This document shows, one piece after another, positions 23,352-35,704 of a stretch of 64,000 nucleotides of DNA. The notes under the pieces are model-generated. The model was not told where the DNA came from. It searched no databases and worked only from the letters and a program-made list of their open reading frames with translations. Origin of the DNA: Sporobolomyces roseus (lineage: Eukaryota > Basidiomycota > Microbotryomycetes > Sporidiobolales > Sporidiobolaceae); the NCBI GenBank assembly GCA_016617785.1, contig JADILM010000008.1, positions 1,488,001-1,552,000 on the forward strand. Direction: 5' to 3'. Every line of letters begins with the position of its first letter. The stretch's first letter is position 1. A program made the translations under genes and the position numbers.

Positions 23352-23729
23352 GGAAATGTCATAGCCTAGCGTTGATCGCGAGGATCAGCATTGAGATGAG
23401 TGTTGTTTGAGAGAACGACTTTCGCACAAAGATTCTGATTGATGCTGCTTTGCGTTGAGCGCGGAAGGCAAGATCGACTCTCCTCTATAATCTGACGTGC
23501 TCTGTGTGTCAGAGTGATCGTCGGAGATAATAAGCAAAAGATCGTCTTTCGAGTTTGTCTTCTCGAAGAAGTTGCGAAAGGTTCTCTCTTTCTTTCTCCT
23601 CTTCACTTCTCATCACAATTCGATACCCTCAAATCACCAGTACTATCGAATCAGATCCTCCTACACGCTCGGAGAGTCAATCCATAGGGAGCAGAGCACG
23701 CGGGATCAGAAACGCCTCATCATTTCGAC
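23352..23729. other. Intergenic region between Pus3 and the PDI-like gene
   Basis: About 380 bases between two plus-strand genes. Short unsupported open frames occur on both strands; no recognisable coding or RNA feature. Expected to hold the Pus3 3' end and the PDI-like promoter. Confidence 0.45.
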
Positions 23730-26543
23730 ATGTTGAACCTCAATCGAATCTCGACGTACCTCCCCCTCTTACTACTGCCCTCGTTACTCGCGAATGCCGC
23801 ACCTATAGAACTAGCTGGAGAAGGCCTCACAGAATCAACGTGGAACGTAGTAGATAAAGGAGTTTGGTCAGTTCCCCTTCCCCTTCCCTCTCCCTCGCTC
23901 GCTATGCAAGTGTTGCATGGGTTATCACAAGCAATCTGGTCGAGCTCTGAAGTGAATGCGTCGATATCGTTTCGCTGACTTTTACCCCTCATCTCTTCGA
24001 ACTTGTACAGGTTAGTAGAGCACTATTCTCCCTACTGTTCTCATTGTCGAGCATTCGCACCGAAATGGAAAGAATGTACGCCCCCCTCTTGCACTCTCAC
24101 AGCTCTCCTCGAAACCCGCTGATCCTCAACTCTCAATTACAGTGGTCGAGATGTATTCCCTCACGGGTCCTCAACACTCGTTCAATTTCGCTCAAGTCGA
24201 TTGCGCATCAAATGGAGACCTATGTCATCAACACGGAGTCAAATACTACCCTTCAATCTTCCTCTACGAGGACGGCAAGTTCAAAGAAGAGTTTGTCGAT
24301 AAACGATCTGTGGAAGAATTGGCGAGGTACGTCGAGAGGAATTGGAGGGAACCAAAGACACCTGCGAGGTTGGAAGTCGAGGAGGAGCAAGTTGGGATGG
24401 GAGAAAGTAGGGAGAATGTGGGAGGAAAGGGAACGAGACCTCGACTGGGGAAAGGAGCCGAGAAGGCGAGGTTACCAAAGTTGCATCTGACGGACGAGGA
24501 GGAGGAGAGTCGAGGGAAAGGAAAGTCGACAGAAGAGAAGGGAGGAGCGAAACCTTACGATGAATTGCTTCAAGACGCATCATCCAAAGTCGAAGCTCTC
24601 CTTCGACCTACTGAATATCATGAAGACTCAATCGACTCGCAACCAACGACACCTACTGCAGTTGTTGACTCTTCTTCTGCTTCACCTGCGACACGACCAA
24701 TGCCGCAACTGCTCGCCCAACAACCAGAAACGAAGCGTTCAGCCGAAGCAGAGGGATCACCTGTCACTGCCGAGTGGGAGAAAAGTCGGGGAACGCCAGA
24801 CGGAACTGTCAAGCTGCTCAAGAAGGAGGAGGCAGAGCGACTCAAAGATCAGGAAGCTGGACCTAGCTTTGTCAAGTTTTACGCACCTTGGTGAGTCAAC
24901 TCTCTTTCTCGCGGGGGTGATCTAATGCTGAATTCAAACTTGTTCCGTGTACATAGGTGCGGTCACTGCAAGAATCTCGCTCCTCGTGAGGAGATTCCTC
25001 CCCACTACTCAAACCTCAGAACGATTACTAATCACTCGGAATGATGGATAGACTGGACCGAGCTCGCTTCCTCTCTGGAGTCGCAAGTGCACGTTTACGA
25101 AATTGATTGCGATACGGCAGAGAACAAAGCTATCTGTAGGAAAGAAGGAGTTCAAGCTTACCCTACTCTCATCTTGTTCGTTGCTCTCGTTTCTTCTCTC
25201 GTTTCTTCGCATCTTTGCTGATCATCTGCGTGCACTATTGCAGTTATAACCGAGGAGCTGTCGTCGAGTACCATGGGAAGCGAGAAGAGAACGCGATGAA
25301 AGCTTGGGCTTTGAAGACTATCCATTCGTTCGTTCTGTTTTTGCGAACTTAGTCCCGAATCCCGGACTGACGTAGTATTCTTTTTCCTCACAGTACAACG
25401 ATTGGACACATCTCGGATGAATACGATCTCGAACGTGCAGCTCAGCAAGATCCAGTTGTTGTCGTCTTGCTTCATTCGACAGAAACGAATCAAGATGATC
25501 TCGTATGCTCACTCTTCTCTCGCGAGGAGCTTCCTCTGCTTACATTAGAATGCTCCACAGTCACTCGCTCGCGAAGCTGCCAAATCTCAAATGGGCTCGA
25601 CACCATTTTACGCTTCGACTTCACCCGAGCTCTTCTCCCTCTTCTCGCTCTCACCTTCCTCGCCACCTACTTTCCTTGTCTTCAAATCTTCGTCACTCAC
25701 ACCCACGGCCACCTTCGCTCTTCCCGCATCACCTCTCACCAAGCGAAAACGAATTGAACTAACGAAGAACTGGTTGCGAGGAGCGAAATTACCCGTAGTT
25801 TCTGAACTAGACGGAAGCAGTTACGCTCAACTATTCCCCGAAGACTCGGATCCTACTCTCCCTTATGTCGTCCTCGGGTTCTTTTCGAAGAAAGGACTCA
25901 AGGGTGAATTCGATGAAACTTTGCGCAAGTTCAAGAACCTCGCGAAGGAATGGAATGGGATGAAGAAGGATAAGAATTCGAGGGATGTCGCGTGGGCGTG
26001 GGTCGATGGCGATAGGTGGATGCCTTGGGCGAGAACTAGTTACGATGTCAAGATGGGAGCTTTGCATTCGCCAGTAATGCTCGTTTCAGATCCTAACGTG
26101 AGTCAAGTCGGGCATTTTCCCTAGTTCACATACTAATGAGCTTTGCTGTGATCAGGATCGGGTCTATTGGAAGAACGACGTCGAGGGTTCACCTTTACAT
26201 GTCGATGATTCGAAGGTGTTTGATCTGATTCAAAGCGGGATCTATACGGGCAAAACTCCTGGAGTCTCCTCTGATGGTTTCGTCGGTCGATGGTCAAAGG
26301 TACGTCTCTGCTTGCTCTTGCCTTGTCGCACAGAAAAGACTGAACTTGATCCTCTTTCAGGCCCTGGTCAAGAGATCGGCCTCAATTTTCTCGACTGCGA
26401 TGGATCACCCTTTCCTCTCATTCTTCGCCCTCGTTTGTAGCTGGGTCGGATTCGCCTACTTGCTTAAGAAGCTGTTCTCTTCTTCCTCGTCGATTCAAAG
26501 TGGGAACAGTGCGAAATCAGACGATTACGCGAAGAAAGATTAG
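23730..26543 (+). CDS. Transmembrane protein disulfide isomerase (two thioredoxin domains)
   Basis: ER oxidoreductase that forms or rearranges disulfides. ATG 23730 starts a signal peptide (LPLLLLPSLLANAAP). The first thioredoxin domain has the active site SPYCSHCRAFAPKW, assembled over two introns. After a charged linker, the second has KFYAPWCGHCKNLAP, also split by an intron at about 24892-24957, then VHVYEIDCDTAENKAICRKEGVQAYPTLI. Two further thioredoxin-like regions without active Cys follow (about 25430-26200). A C-terminal membrane helix (PFLSFFALVCSWVGFAYLL) precedes a short Lys-rich tail ending in KKD. The anchor and layout are like the Eps1/TMX3 group. The first site is CSHC rather than CGHC, which may change its redox potential. 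About nine introns. Confidence 0.85.
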
Positions 26544-26627
26544 ATCAGCTTTTGTGTACTTCTCTCGTTGCGTGTCATGAAACCAGCTGTTTGAAGAAGA
26601 TGCTCTAAAGAATAAATTATAGATGTA

Positions 26628-29600
26628 CTAAGAAAGGAGATGACTGAGGTTGATGCTTTGCTCTTCTAACGTTTCCTTCGGTACCTCGTTCGTCAGATCC
26701 TCAAGGAACGCGGCATCTCGTTCCTTCAACCCTCGGAGGTCCTCAGCGAGAGGGGGAGCGGATGAAGCAGAGTCGAAAGAACGATCGAACTCGTCGTGAG
26801 AAGCGAAAGTTGTCGATGACTCTGTTGACATTTTCGAACCTCGACGAAGAGCGAAGGAGGTGGTAGAAGTAGGAAAGGGAATTCGAGAAGTAGGTTGAGT
26901 TGGCTTGACTGGACTGTCGTAACTTCCATTCGAAGATTTCGAGACGAATTGAATCGTTTGCGACATCAAAGGGGAGCCGAACTCTAGTGCTTCGAAACCG
27001 GGTGCTGAGGAGGTGGTCGATATACGGTTGTTGCGATGGGTTCGGAAGAGAGCGGTCGATCTGGGAGTTTCGGGCGAATGCTTGTCGGGAAAGGTAGGAG
27101 ATGTGCTAGGCGAAGCGTGGCTCTCGTTACGAGGTGACGAGATGAAGGAAGGGATGCGACTATTGGGTACGATCGTCGAAGGAGTGCTAGTGCCAGCGTT
27201 TCCTCCAGTATTCGAAAGCTTCGCCTTCATGATCATGTTTTCCCGCTCGAGCTCCTCTTGTCTTTCTTGACCCTCGCTAACCTCACGCCGAGCCAATTCG
27301 AGTTCCTCCAGCGCCTCCTGAGCTCTTCGTTGCCATGCAGATCGACTAGCGAGTAGGTTGTCGAAACGTTCGATGTAGAGATCGGGTTCTCCTCCGAGGT
27401 GCTATAAATCGTCGAATGATTCGTCAGAAACGCAAACGAGGCAAAGCGAAGAAGAGACGCTCCTCACCTCTTTCAGTTGCGTTGCAAATTGCCTTTCCTC
27501 CTTGACAATGACTTCTCCGGCATCTCGCTGCCTCCTAACCACTGCTAAGGTTTCGCGAGTTTCGCGAAGAGCGTCGAGTAAAGCGTCTCTCTCCATCTCC
27601 GCCTTCTCCAGCTCGGCTTTGACCGCGGTGTACCTGAAAATACAGCAAGTTCAGCTCATTGTCGCCTGTGAGCATCTGAAGCGAGACGTGAACTCACTTG
27701 AAAAAGATTTCGAGTTTGTCGAGTTTCCGGATCTCTGCCAGTTCCGGACGAGCAGTACTCGTGGTCGTATCGCTTCCATCATCCGACGAGAGAACGCCCA
27801 GCCGACTATCGCCTCGATCTTGCAAGCTCGAAAGGCCGTCAGTCGTACTCGCTCGAGTTCTGCCCGTTGCCGTCAAACGATTCGGTGTCGTAGGGTACCA
27901 AGTAGAAGAATCGGATGATCTAGTTTGTTCCCGTCGTCGAGGGCTCTCAGGAGGTGGTACGAGGCGGTGGATGCTGAGTCGACCAGTCTGGCGAGTCGGC
28001 GAAGGTGGAATGTCGGATCGGTCGAGGCTGTCTCCGATATCTCCCTGCGCCTTTCGCTGCAACTCCCTCCCTGCACCACTTCTCATCACTCCAGCTCCTG
28101 ATAGACGACTTCTTCTGCCACCTGCGCCAGGAGAGATTGAACCGGGTGACCGTGGCGATGTCAACGCTGATTCGCGGGAGTCCTTGCTCGATCCGAGATC
28201 CAGCGGTGTCAGCTCGTCGATAGAGGTCTTTGATCTGACGCGCGAAGGAAGCACGAGGCGTCGGTGGTTGGCGAGATCACTAGACGCTCGAGGTCTCGTT
28301 GAGGGAAGACTTTCGACATTCTCTGTTTCCGATTCTCCAGGGCTGAGATCGGACTGCTTGAAGGAGCGAGGAGAAGGAGTAGGCGGCGGGATGCCAGGAA
28401 GCGGTTTGTAGTTCAAAACTTGCGTGGGCGATGAAGAGGAAAGCTGGCCGAAGAGCGAAGATTTCTCCGAGACGGGAGTGGATTGTTTGCGAGAGTGACT
28501 GTGGACGAGTGAAGTTCAGCTACCTCAACAAGAAGTACAGATCGAGACATGAGAGGCAAACCTGGTAGGATCCGAGAAAACATCGCCATCGTTCGCAAGC
28601 ACTTCAACCCCGTCTCTCTGCTTCTTGTGATCGCTTGTCTCCGCTGCTTCTCTCGGATCAGACGGTTCGAGCTCGACTTCGCCGTCGACCTCACTCGGTG
28701 TGTAGATCCTCGAAGAGCTGGACGATCCAAGCATTCTTCGCATCCGCTCGTAAGCTTTTTCAACTTCGACGATACTCCATTTCCGGGCAGTTCTCGGCGT
28801 GATGGGTTGATCGTCACCCGGTAGTGGACTCGTCTGAGATGCCGACGTCCGAATATCGAGAGGCGGACAGGGAATAGGAGAACCGGAATCGAGGTCGAGG
28901 TCGAGGTTCGAGTCATCGGTGAAGAACGACCGAGGTGTACCAGCAAGAGCTAGCTCGCGCTCCATCTTCGTGATCTCTTGCTCCATTTGTCCGAGAGTGA
29001 GTGGGCGATCTATAGGGGACAGCGGATCGGAAGAGTCGAGAGACGTCGAGTGGGGTGAGGGTAGAGGGAGAGGTAGAGGGGAAGGTACGGATTGCGAACG
29101 AGCTGCATCGAGTAAAACACTCTGAGGTTCTTCGTTGGGTGAGATCTTGTTCGGGGAGAGGAAGTCGAGGTAGGTAGAGAGGCGGAAAGGATGGAGTGCG
29201 TTTGGAGAGTTCTTAAAGTGGGTCGGTGAAACGGGTCGACTCTCGTCGTCTTGCTCGTCGTCTCCTCCTGATCGTCCTTCACCGATAAGCCCTCTCTCTT
29301 CTGATGCCAACCGTACAGTATCATCCAGCTCCGGTTCGACGGTTTCAAACTTGGATCGCCTTTTCTCATCGCCATCCAGTATCGGAGTTCTCAGCGCCTT
29401 CAGCTCGCGTAACCTCTCCGCATAGCTACCACTGGCTCCTGCCGTCTCATTGATTGTCTCCCTGGTTCCCCCTGCCGTGAGGATGTCTTGGCGAGCTGGT
29501 ACAGTTTCGCGAATCCGGAGAAGCGGAGTGAGAATCGTCCCGATACTGGTCTCGCTTTGCGATCTTCGGAGCTGCGGAGGTCTGGATTCATCCGAGACTG

Positions 29601-31188
29601 ATTTACGACTCGGCAGTAAATGCTCGAGAGATCTTTTGAGCGTGAGAGTGACGAGTCGAGCGGAATTCTGGAGTTTGCGAGTCGGGCTGGACTGAGGAGC
29701 CGGAGTGAGGGGAGACATGGGAAGAGGTTCGGGCAGAGAGACTGTGGAGTGGATTTGTGTGATCGGAGGAAGTTCGTGAGAGGGGATCTGAGAAGGAGGA
29801 GAGGGGGTTTCAGGTTGTCGAGCTGGAATTGAGATAGCTTTGAGGTTTCGACGAGCCCCGATAAGTACGGGATTGGGCGAAAGGGGGTGGGTTGTAGATG
29901 TCTGAGTGGTCGGTACGTCTGAAGCCGAACCCTTTGCGCGAAATGGAACTTCTTCGAATCCTCCAGGAAACGGCTTCGAGGGCCTACGTCTCTGCGGTAC
30001 TCCTCCTATCCCCAATCCCAAGCTCGACCGCTTTCCACTGTCGAGAAAGTTCGATAGTTTCCGACCTCGCTCTTCTTCCGATTTCAGCTCATCACTTTTA
30101 CTCGGACTGGCTTCGGGACTGCTGTTTGCGGCGGAGGGAATAACTGGCGAGAGGGAATGTCTTCGGAAAGCCAAGTCGTCTTTCATTCGTCGATCGTCTC
30201 GAGGGATTTCCGTAGGCAGCAAAGAAGAGCGTTTGCGTTGCGAGTCGACGGAGGGAGCGTGAACAGATGTGATACTCTGCGTCGAGGATCGCTTCACCCG
30301 TCGATCCGAGCTGATTGAGGGTCCCACCGAGTGACTGCGGGAGAGGGAGGAGAGAGGGCGCTGAGGGTCGAGAGAGGGAAATGCTGCAGGAAGAGTTGCA
30401 CCGGGCAGAATTCGAGAGTGACGATTGATGGCTTGAGCTGGTTTGTTCAACGTGACTGTGTCTCGAATTTGCGGGGCTCGGAGAGTCGAAAGAGGGGGAT
30501 CAGCAGCGGATCTAGCGAAGTCGGAAGAGATTCGATTGAAGACGGGGAGAGGTTGGGAAGTAGGAGACAAGTTTTGGGAGGTTTGAGGTCGCCTTTGTGG
30601 ACTAGTGATGGACGATGAACGAGGAAGGCGAGATGTAGGAGAGGGTGAGCGAGGTGAAGGAGATTTCGGGGTCGAATTGGCGAGTAGAGCGTCGACCGAC
30701 ATTTGTCCACCTCTCAACGGAAGTGGCAGTGGAAGTGGCAGAGGAGGCTTGTCCCGCTCTCCCTCGTGCGCTATCGGACCAAGTGAAGGCATGCTGGCGC
30801 TCTTCACCATTCCTTCCCCTTCTTTTGATTGATTTTCTCCCTTGACCCGCCCGACTCCGCTACGCCCATTCTTGCTTAGCTTTTTCGGACTGTTACCTTT
30901 CGTAGGAACGTGCTCGTGATCTTTCTTTCCCTGCTCGTGACTCGACCATTTCCAACCTTGAGTGAACTTGTCCCTGAGAGCTTTGATCGAAGGAAGACGT
31001 TGATGTCGCTTGCTCGAGTCTTGCTGTCGTGTCGGGTAGTCGAGAGAGGTGCGGCGGTTGAGGGAGAGGAAAGGGAGAGGTTCAAGATTGTTGGGTGATG
31101 AGTCGATTGCTTTGCCGAACGGATCAGAGACTGAACGAGATGCGTTACTCCTCCCGTGTAATCGCGATGGTAGACTACCATAAGTCAT
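26628..31188 (-). CDS. Very large Ser/Pro-rich protein with a C-terminal coiled coil, unrecognised
   Basis: Not recognised. The ATG at 31188 (MTYGSLPSRLHGRSN) is the first in frame. Most of the roughly 1,450 residues are low complexity, dominated by Ser, Pro, Arg and Thr with many SP and RRxS-like sites, so the protein is probably disordered and heavily phosphorylated. Short less-disordered elements occur: ALRDKFTQGWKW near the N-terminus, LTLGQMEQEITKMERELAL (about 28950-29000), and RKWSIVEVEKAYERMRRML (about 28730-28790). Near the C-terminus a coiled coil is seen: KAELEKAEMERDALLDALRE, then RRQRDAGEVIVKEERQFATQLKE and RRAQEALEELELARREVSEG (about 27620-27230). Introns fall near 28420-28500, 27640-27700 and 27405-27470. 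The architecture suggests a cytoskeletal or polarity scaffold, but that is only an impression. Confidence 0.7.
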
Positions 31189-31663
31189 CTGTGCACCCTC
31201 AGAGCGTTTGTGCGCGTCTATCGAGAGAAGGATCAAAATCCAAACAATCAGATTCGAGTGTGAGTCGAACAGGCTTACCGACTTCGGGACCGCTATGGCT
31301 ACTGTACAGTCTCTGATGAGCTACCTGCACGCTGATGCCGGATTGATGTCGAGTCAAGTGAGCGAAGTTGTTGCTTGCAAGATAGGAAACGAATTCGCAA
31401 GGGGAGCAATTTTTTCGCGATGTCTTCCTGTATCTCCTCACCGCGCACCCTTTCTTGCAGATAGCAGTAGTGCGTAGATCTCGCAGTGAGCCAGAGACAG
31501 ATTGCAAAATTGTAGGTATTCGCAAAAAGAAAGTCGGGAGGAACCCTCTCGTTCTACGCTCACTCTCGATCTGAGTACGAATACGAAAGAAGGGTATACG
31601 CTAGCGATTACAAAGGGTTATAGACGACAAAGAGAGCTTGACAGTCGCGAGTGAAACGAACAA
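31189..31663. other. Intergenic region between two minus-strand genes
   Basis: About 475 bases upstream of the Ser/Pro-rich gene and downstream of Sec22. Expected to hold the promoter of the former and 3' end of the latter. I see no splice-supported gene. Confidence 0.45.
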
Positions 31664-32793
31664 TCACCCTGCAGAAAGGAGAAGTGAGTGAGCAAGGAGC
31701 GAAAGACAAGGGAAAAAGGGAGAGGGACGACTCACAGAATCGATAGTAGATGAAGACAAAGAAAAGTAAGCCACCTAGACCAACTGGAGCCCATTTCCTG
31801 ATCAAAGCGTCCGTATTGATCTTTTTCGCCGCCTTTCGATACTTCAAACTCTCGTCCCTCAGACTCGAACTCATCGTACTCATCCTGTCTAGACTATCTC
31901 CTCGCCATAACAAGTCTTCCATGTTCTTCGTCATGATCCGGGTGACATCCTGAAGATCCTCGTTCAATTGCTCCAAACCACTCGCAACTCCCGTTCCTTT
32001 CCCGGATGCCTCTGCTCCACGAGGGTCGAGATACAGTCGCTTCGTTCTTTGGATGAAGGTGTCGAATTTGACGAAAGCGTAGGGTCGAAGTCCAGGTTTG
32101 AGGGACATTTCGGGAGGGTAGGATCGAGTGAATTCATTCGAGAGTTCGGAGAGGTAAGAGAAGGCGAGTTTGCGAGGGTATGATCGATCAGCAATGGTGA
32201 GATAGACGATAGAGTCGGCAATCAGATAGCTATAGAAGCGATCGAGTCAGTAAGGAACGCACAAAGTGGAGAGAATCGAAACTCACTGCAGGGTACACGC
32301 TCCACTCTCGATAGAACATCTCGGTTCAGATTGTGGTGTCAGTCGACGAAAGATGAGTTTCGCTTGCTGTTTGTACTCTGGTAGCTTGCTTTGATCCTGC
32401 AGAGATTTCCGAAGAACGAGAATTGAACGGTCAGCACGTCAAGCTCTTGGTGCTTGTGAAAGTCTAGAGACGGTCGCATGACTCTACTCTGCCCCTGTTG
32501 CCTCCCCTCTCCTTCCTTCCTCTTCTCCAGGAATGGCACCGCCCAATTCAAAGGGAAGAAGTCTCCCCTTCCCCCCCCTCGCTCGTCTGACATGTAAATG
32601 AGACGAAGTGTTGCGTACCTGTTCATCATCATCATTCGAGGCAGCTAGAGGTAAGCCTGTTGCGAGAGAGAGGCATCAGATCGAGTTCAAGATGAACAGA
32701 GATTCGTGTTTCCCGAATATTTCGAATTCAGGAAGACTGCAGAAGAGAGGACTTACCATCGGTAGCTCTTGCAATAATTGTACTTCGCACCAT
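31664..32793 (-). CDS. SEC22: R-SNARE Sec22 (ER-Golgi vesicle fusion)
   Basis: Longin-type SNARE of ER-to-Golgi and Golgi-to-ER traffic. The ATG at 32793 opens a tiny first exon (MVRSTIIARATD), the normal start of a longin domain, followed by LPLAASNDDDEQ after an intron. The longin domain continues through GACTLHYLIADSIVYLTIADRS, YPRKLAFSYLSELSNEF and YAFVKFDTFIQRTKRLY. The SNARE motif LEQLNEDLQDVTRIMTKNME (about 31975-31915) carries the zero-layer Arg, and SLKYRKAAKKINTDALIRKW leads to the membrane anchor PVGLGGLLFFVFIYYRFW. The last intron (31669-31735) leaves only the final Trp partly coded before the TGA. Four introns; about 215 residues, the normal family length. Confidence 0.92.
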
Positions 32794-32976
32794 TTCGATT
32801 CGGTGAGAATTGATGAGTTGGACGGGAATGAAGAGCGAAAGATTCACTTCGCAACTTTCGACTTCAACCATTTTCACATTCGAGTGCCTCGCTCTCACAG
32901 CTTAGTTCGCCAACAGAAGGAACGAAACGCGTCAAAGCGGACAACAGAGTGGGTTCTATATCAAGAAGGGAATCAT

Positions 32977-35488
32977 CTAATTTTTACGATAAATCGCATC
33001 GGCGACTGTCACTGCTTCCTTCATTCCCTTCGTATCATGTACTCGTGCGATCTCACATCTGCCACTGGCTATACTCGCTGTCACCCCCGCAGCTGTTCCG
33101 AGTACTCTTTCCTTCGCTTCCAACTCCGCTCCTAGGAATTTCTTTCTCGATAGACCGACGAGTACTGGGAATTCCTTGAGGAGTGGTGAGGCGGAGAAGA
33201 GTGAATCGAGGTGTCTAAGGAGAGTGTAGTTCTGTTCTGACGTCTTGGCGAATCCAATCCCTGGATCGAGAATAATGTTCCATCGGGCGATTCCAGCGGA
33301 TAATGCGGTTTGAACCATTTCCTCCATCTCCCTCCTGACTCCTGTAACGACCCCTTCTGCTCCATAATCCGTCATCTTTGTCATCGTCTTTGAATCCCCT
33401 CGAGAATGCATGAGGATTACTGGCACTCCGAGATCTCGCATCGTTTCTAGCATCCCTTCTTCTCGTCCACCGTGAACGTCATTGATGACCGTCGCTCCAG
33501 CTTCCACCGCAGATCTAGCTACTCTTGAGCGGAACGTGTCGATCGAGATAGGTATCTTGAGGCCATGTTCGCTCCGGAGAGCTTTGATGAGCGGGACGAC
33601 TCTCGAAATCTCCTCCTCCGACGAGATATCGGCTGCTCCAGGTCGAGTAGACATTCCTCCTATATCGAGAAGGTCGGCTCCTTGTTGGATGTGGGAGAGA
33701 GAGGAAGATGAAGCGGAGGAAACCGAGTCGTTGAGTCCACCGTCTGAGAACGAATCTGGTGTCGTGTTGATGATCGACATGATGAGAGTACGGTTATCGG
33801 CGGATGAGCAAGGAGAAGATGCGGTGCGGGAATAAGGGAAGACGTGCAAAGGAGAGAGAGGGAAGACTCGATGAACTGTCGAGCGAGTTGTCGAAAGGAG
33901 GGTGGTGAGCTGTTCTGCGAGAGAGGTGGAGGTCGAGGGGTGGTTCAGTGCAGGCGCGATACTGTTTCGAGCGATAGTCAGCTATCTATGTAAAGTTTGT
34001 AAAGCTTCGCAGCGTGAACTCACTCGACGAGAGGTCTCAGGACGAATTCTCGCTCGTTGATGCTTTGATGGGGAACTTTGAGCCATCGATCTGCTTCGCT
34101 CTTGCCTTGCGGAAAGTCGAGAACGATGTCGTTGTAGAGAAGCAAGTCGAGGTCGATGATGCGAGGTCCGTTACGAAAAGTCGAGAAATCGCGTCCTAGT
34201 TTGCTTTCGACCTTTTTCAGAACGTCCAGTAGTGCGATAGGTTCCAGAGACGTTTCGATCTGATGTATTTGAAAGCAAGATTAGATAGCTTGAGGCGGGG
34301 AATACTCGGAAGGGATTCACCTTGATAGCAGCGTTGAGGAATCTATCTTGATCTTCATGGTACATTGCCTCGCTCTCGTACAGGTAGCTCGAGTCAACCG
34401 TCGCTATTTGACCTCCTCCGATAGCTTTCAGTTGCTGTAGCGCATTCGTGAGGTTCTTAACACGATCCCCGATGTTTGTTCCGAGTCCAAGGAAGGCAGT
34501 GTGCGGTAGCGATTGAATTGAAGAAGTTGAAAGACCTCGAGCGGTGATAGTAGAAGGGTAGAAATCGGATCGAGATCGAGTGACTTGAACCGAGGGGTGT
34601 TTCGCAAACATGAGGGCGACTGGTTTCGCAACTCGGACTGTGGTTCGAGAGACGTTCCAGGTAGGAAGAGAGGGAGAGGGAGGAGGTGGGACAGTGATCA
34701 TTCGAGCGAGAGAGGTCGTGATGAGTTCGATAGTAAGCGGTGCGGACGTCGAGAGATGCTGTGTTCGAAGAAGCGAAATCAGTTAGAATTGTCCGCCTGA
34801 TCAAATCGACGCAACTCACCGACTCGAGCTCTTTCACCGTGCTTCTCCATCCGCCCCATCCAGCTCTTGCTCCGTTCGTTAAACGCATTCCGTCGTCGGG
34901 TGCAGAGAATTCCAAATCTACGATAACTTCTTGTTCGTTTAATCGCTCACACGGGTTGAGTCCGATGATGATATACCGTCGAAGTCCTCGCACGAAGAGT
35001 ATATCGTTTCCCGGGGCAGTCGAAATCGAGAGGAGGGTGTACTGATCGAGAGAGGGAGGAGAGGAAGAGGAAGAAGGTTTCGAGGGAGGGGAGGTGTAAT
35101 CGGAACGAGAACGATAGATAGTGACGCCGACGGAGTCTGCAGTAAGTAGGGATCGAGGTCGACGAAGCTCTAGTCGAACGTTGGGTGCACTAGCTTGGAA
35201 GAGGACGACTTTTGCGATTTCTTCTGCGAGAACTTCGAGAGGAATTCCTTCTTCTTCTTGAGTCGGAGGTGGTTGTAAGTTGGCGATATAGGTTTCGATA
35301 GCTTTAGTTACAGTTCCGTAGTTGAGCGAGTCTTGTAAGAGGTTGTCTTGCTGTGCTTCTTGATCGACGTCGGTTCGGATGGAGAGAGTGCAAATGAGGG
35401 GTTGATCCTTCGAGGGACGTTGCCAATGATCAGGTTGTAGATTCGGTGTACGTAATTGTAGGTCAGTGACCACAATCAAGTCTCGCAT
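32977..35488 (-). CDS. FOL1: Trifunctional folate enzyme: dihydroneopterin aldolase - HPPK - dihydropteroate synthase
   Basis: Catalyses three successive steps of folate synthesis, as in other fungi. The ATG is at 35488 (MRDLIVVTDLQLRTPN). Residues 1 to about 250 hold two aldolase-type repeats, the second with GLRRYIIIGLNPCERLNEQEV. HPPK follows: HTAFLGLGTNIGDRVKNL, SSYLYESEAMYHEDQDRFLN and FSTFRNGPRIIDLDLLLYND, with the Asp pair binding magnesium. The last third is dihydropteroate synthase: IMSIINTTPDSFSDGG, DLLDIGGMSTRPGA, ISIDTFRSRVA, VINDVHGG, VPVILMHSRG, ILDPGIGFAKTSEQN, LVGLSRKKFLG and the final ARVHDTKGM. This last part is the sulfonamide target in the family. Three introns; all domain motifs look intact. 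Stop at 32977. Confidence 0.93.
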
Positions 35489-35704
35489 CCGTTTCAGAGG
35501 GAGACGGAGAAGAGAGGAGAGAGGAGAGTCAACTTCTCCCTTCCTCTTTCCATTCACTCCAGATCAGCTGAATCGACTCCTACTACATTCCAACACTCTA
35601 TACAGACACAAGACTCGATCGCACACTAGTCCTCAACGAGCACTTCCCCTCTCCTCTCACTTTCATCACAAACATCTTCCAGGCCATAGCCTCAAACAGT
35701 CAAA
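35489..35704. promoter_or_regulatory. Divergent promoter, FOL1 / CWC25
   Basis: 216 bases between opposed ATG codons. C/T-rich on the plus strand. The FOL1 frame stays open upstream of its ATG to about 35557 but without another ATG. Confidence 0.5.
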
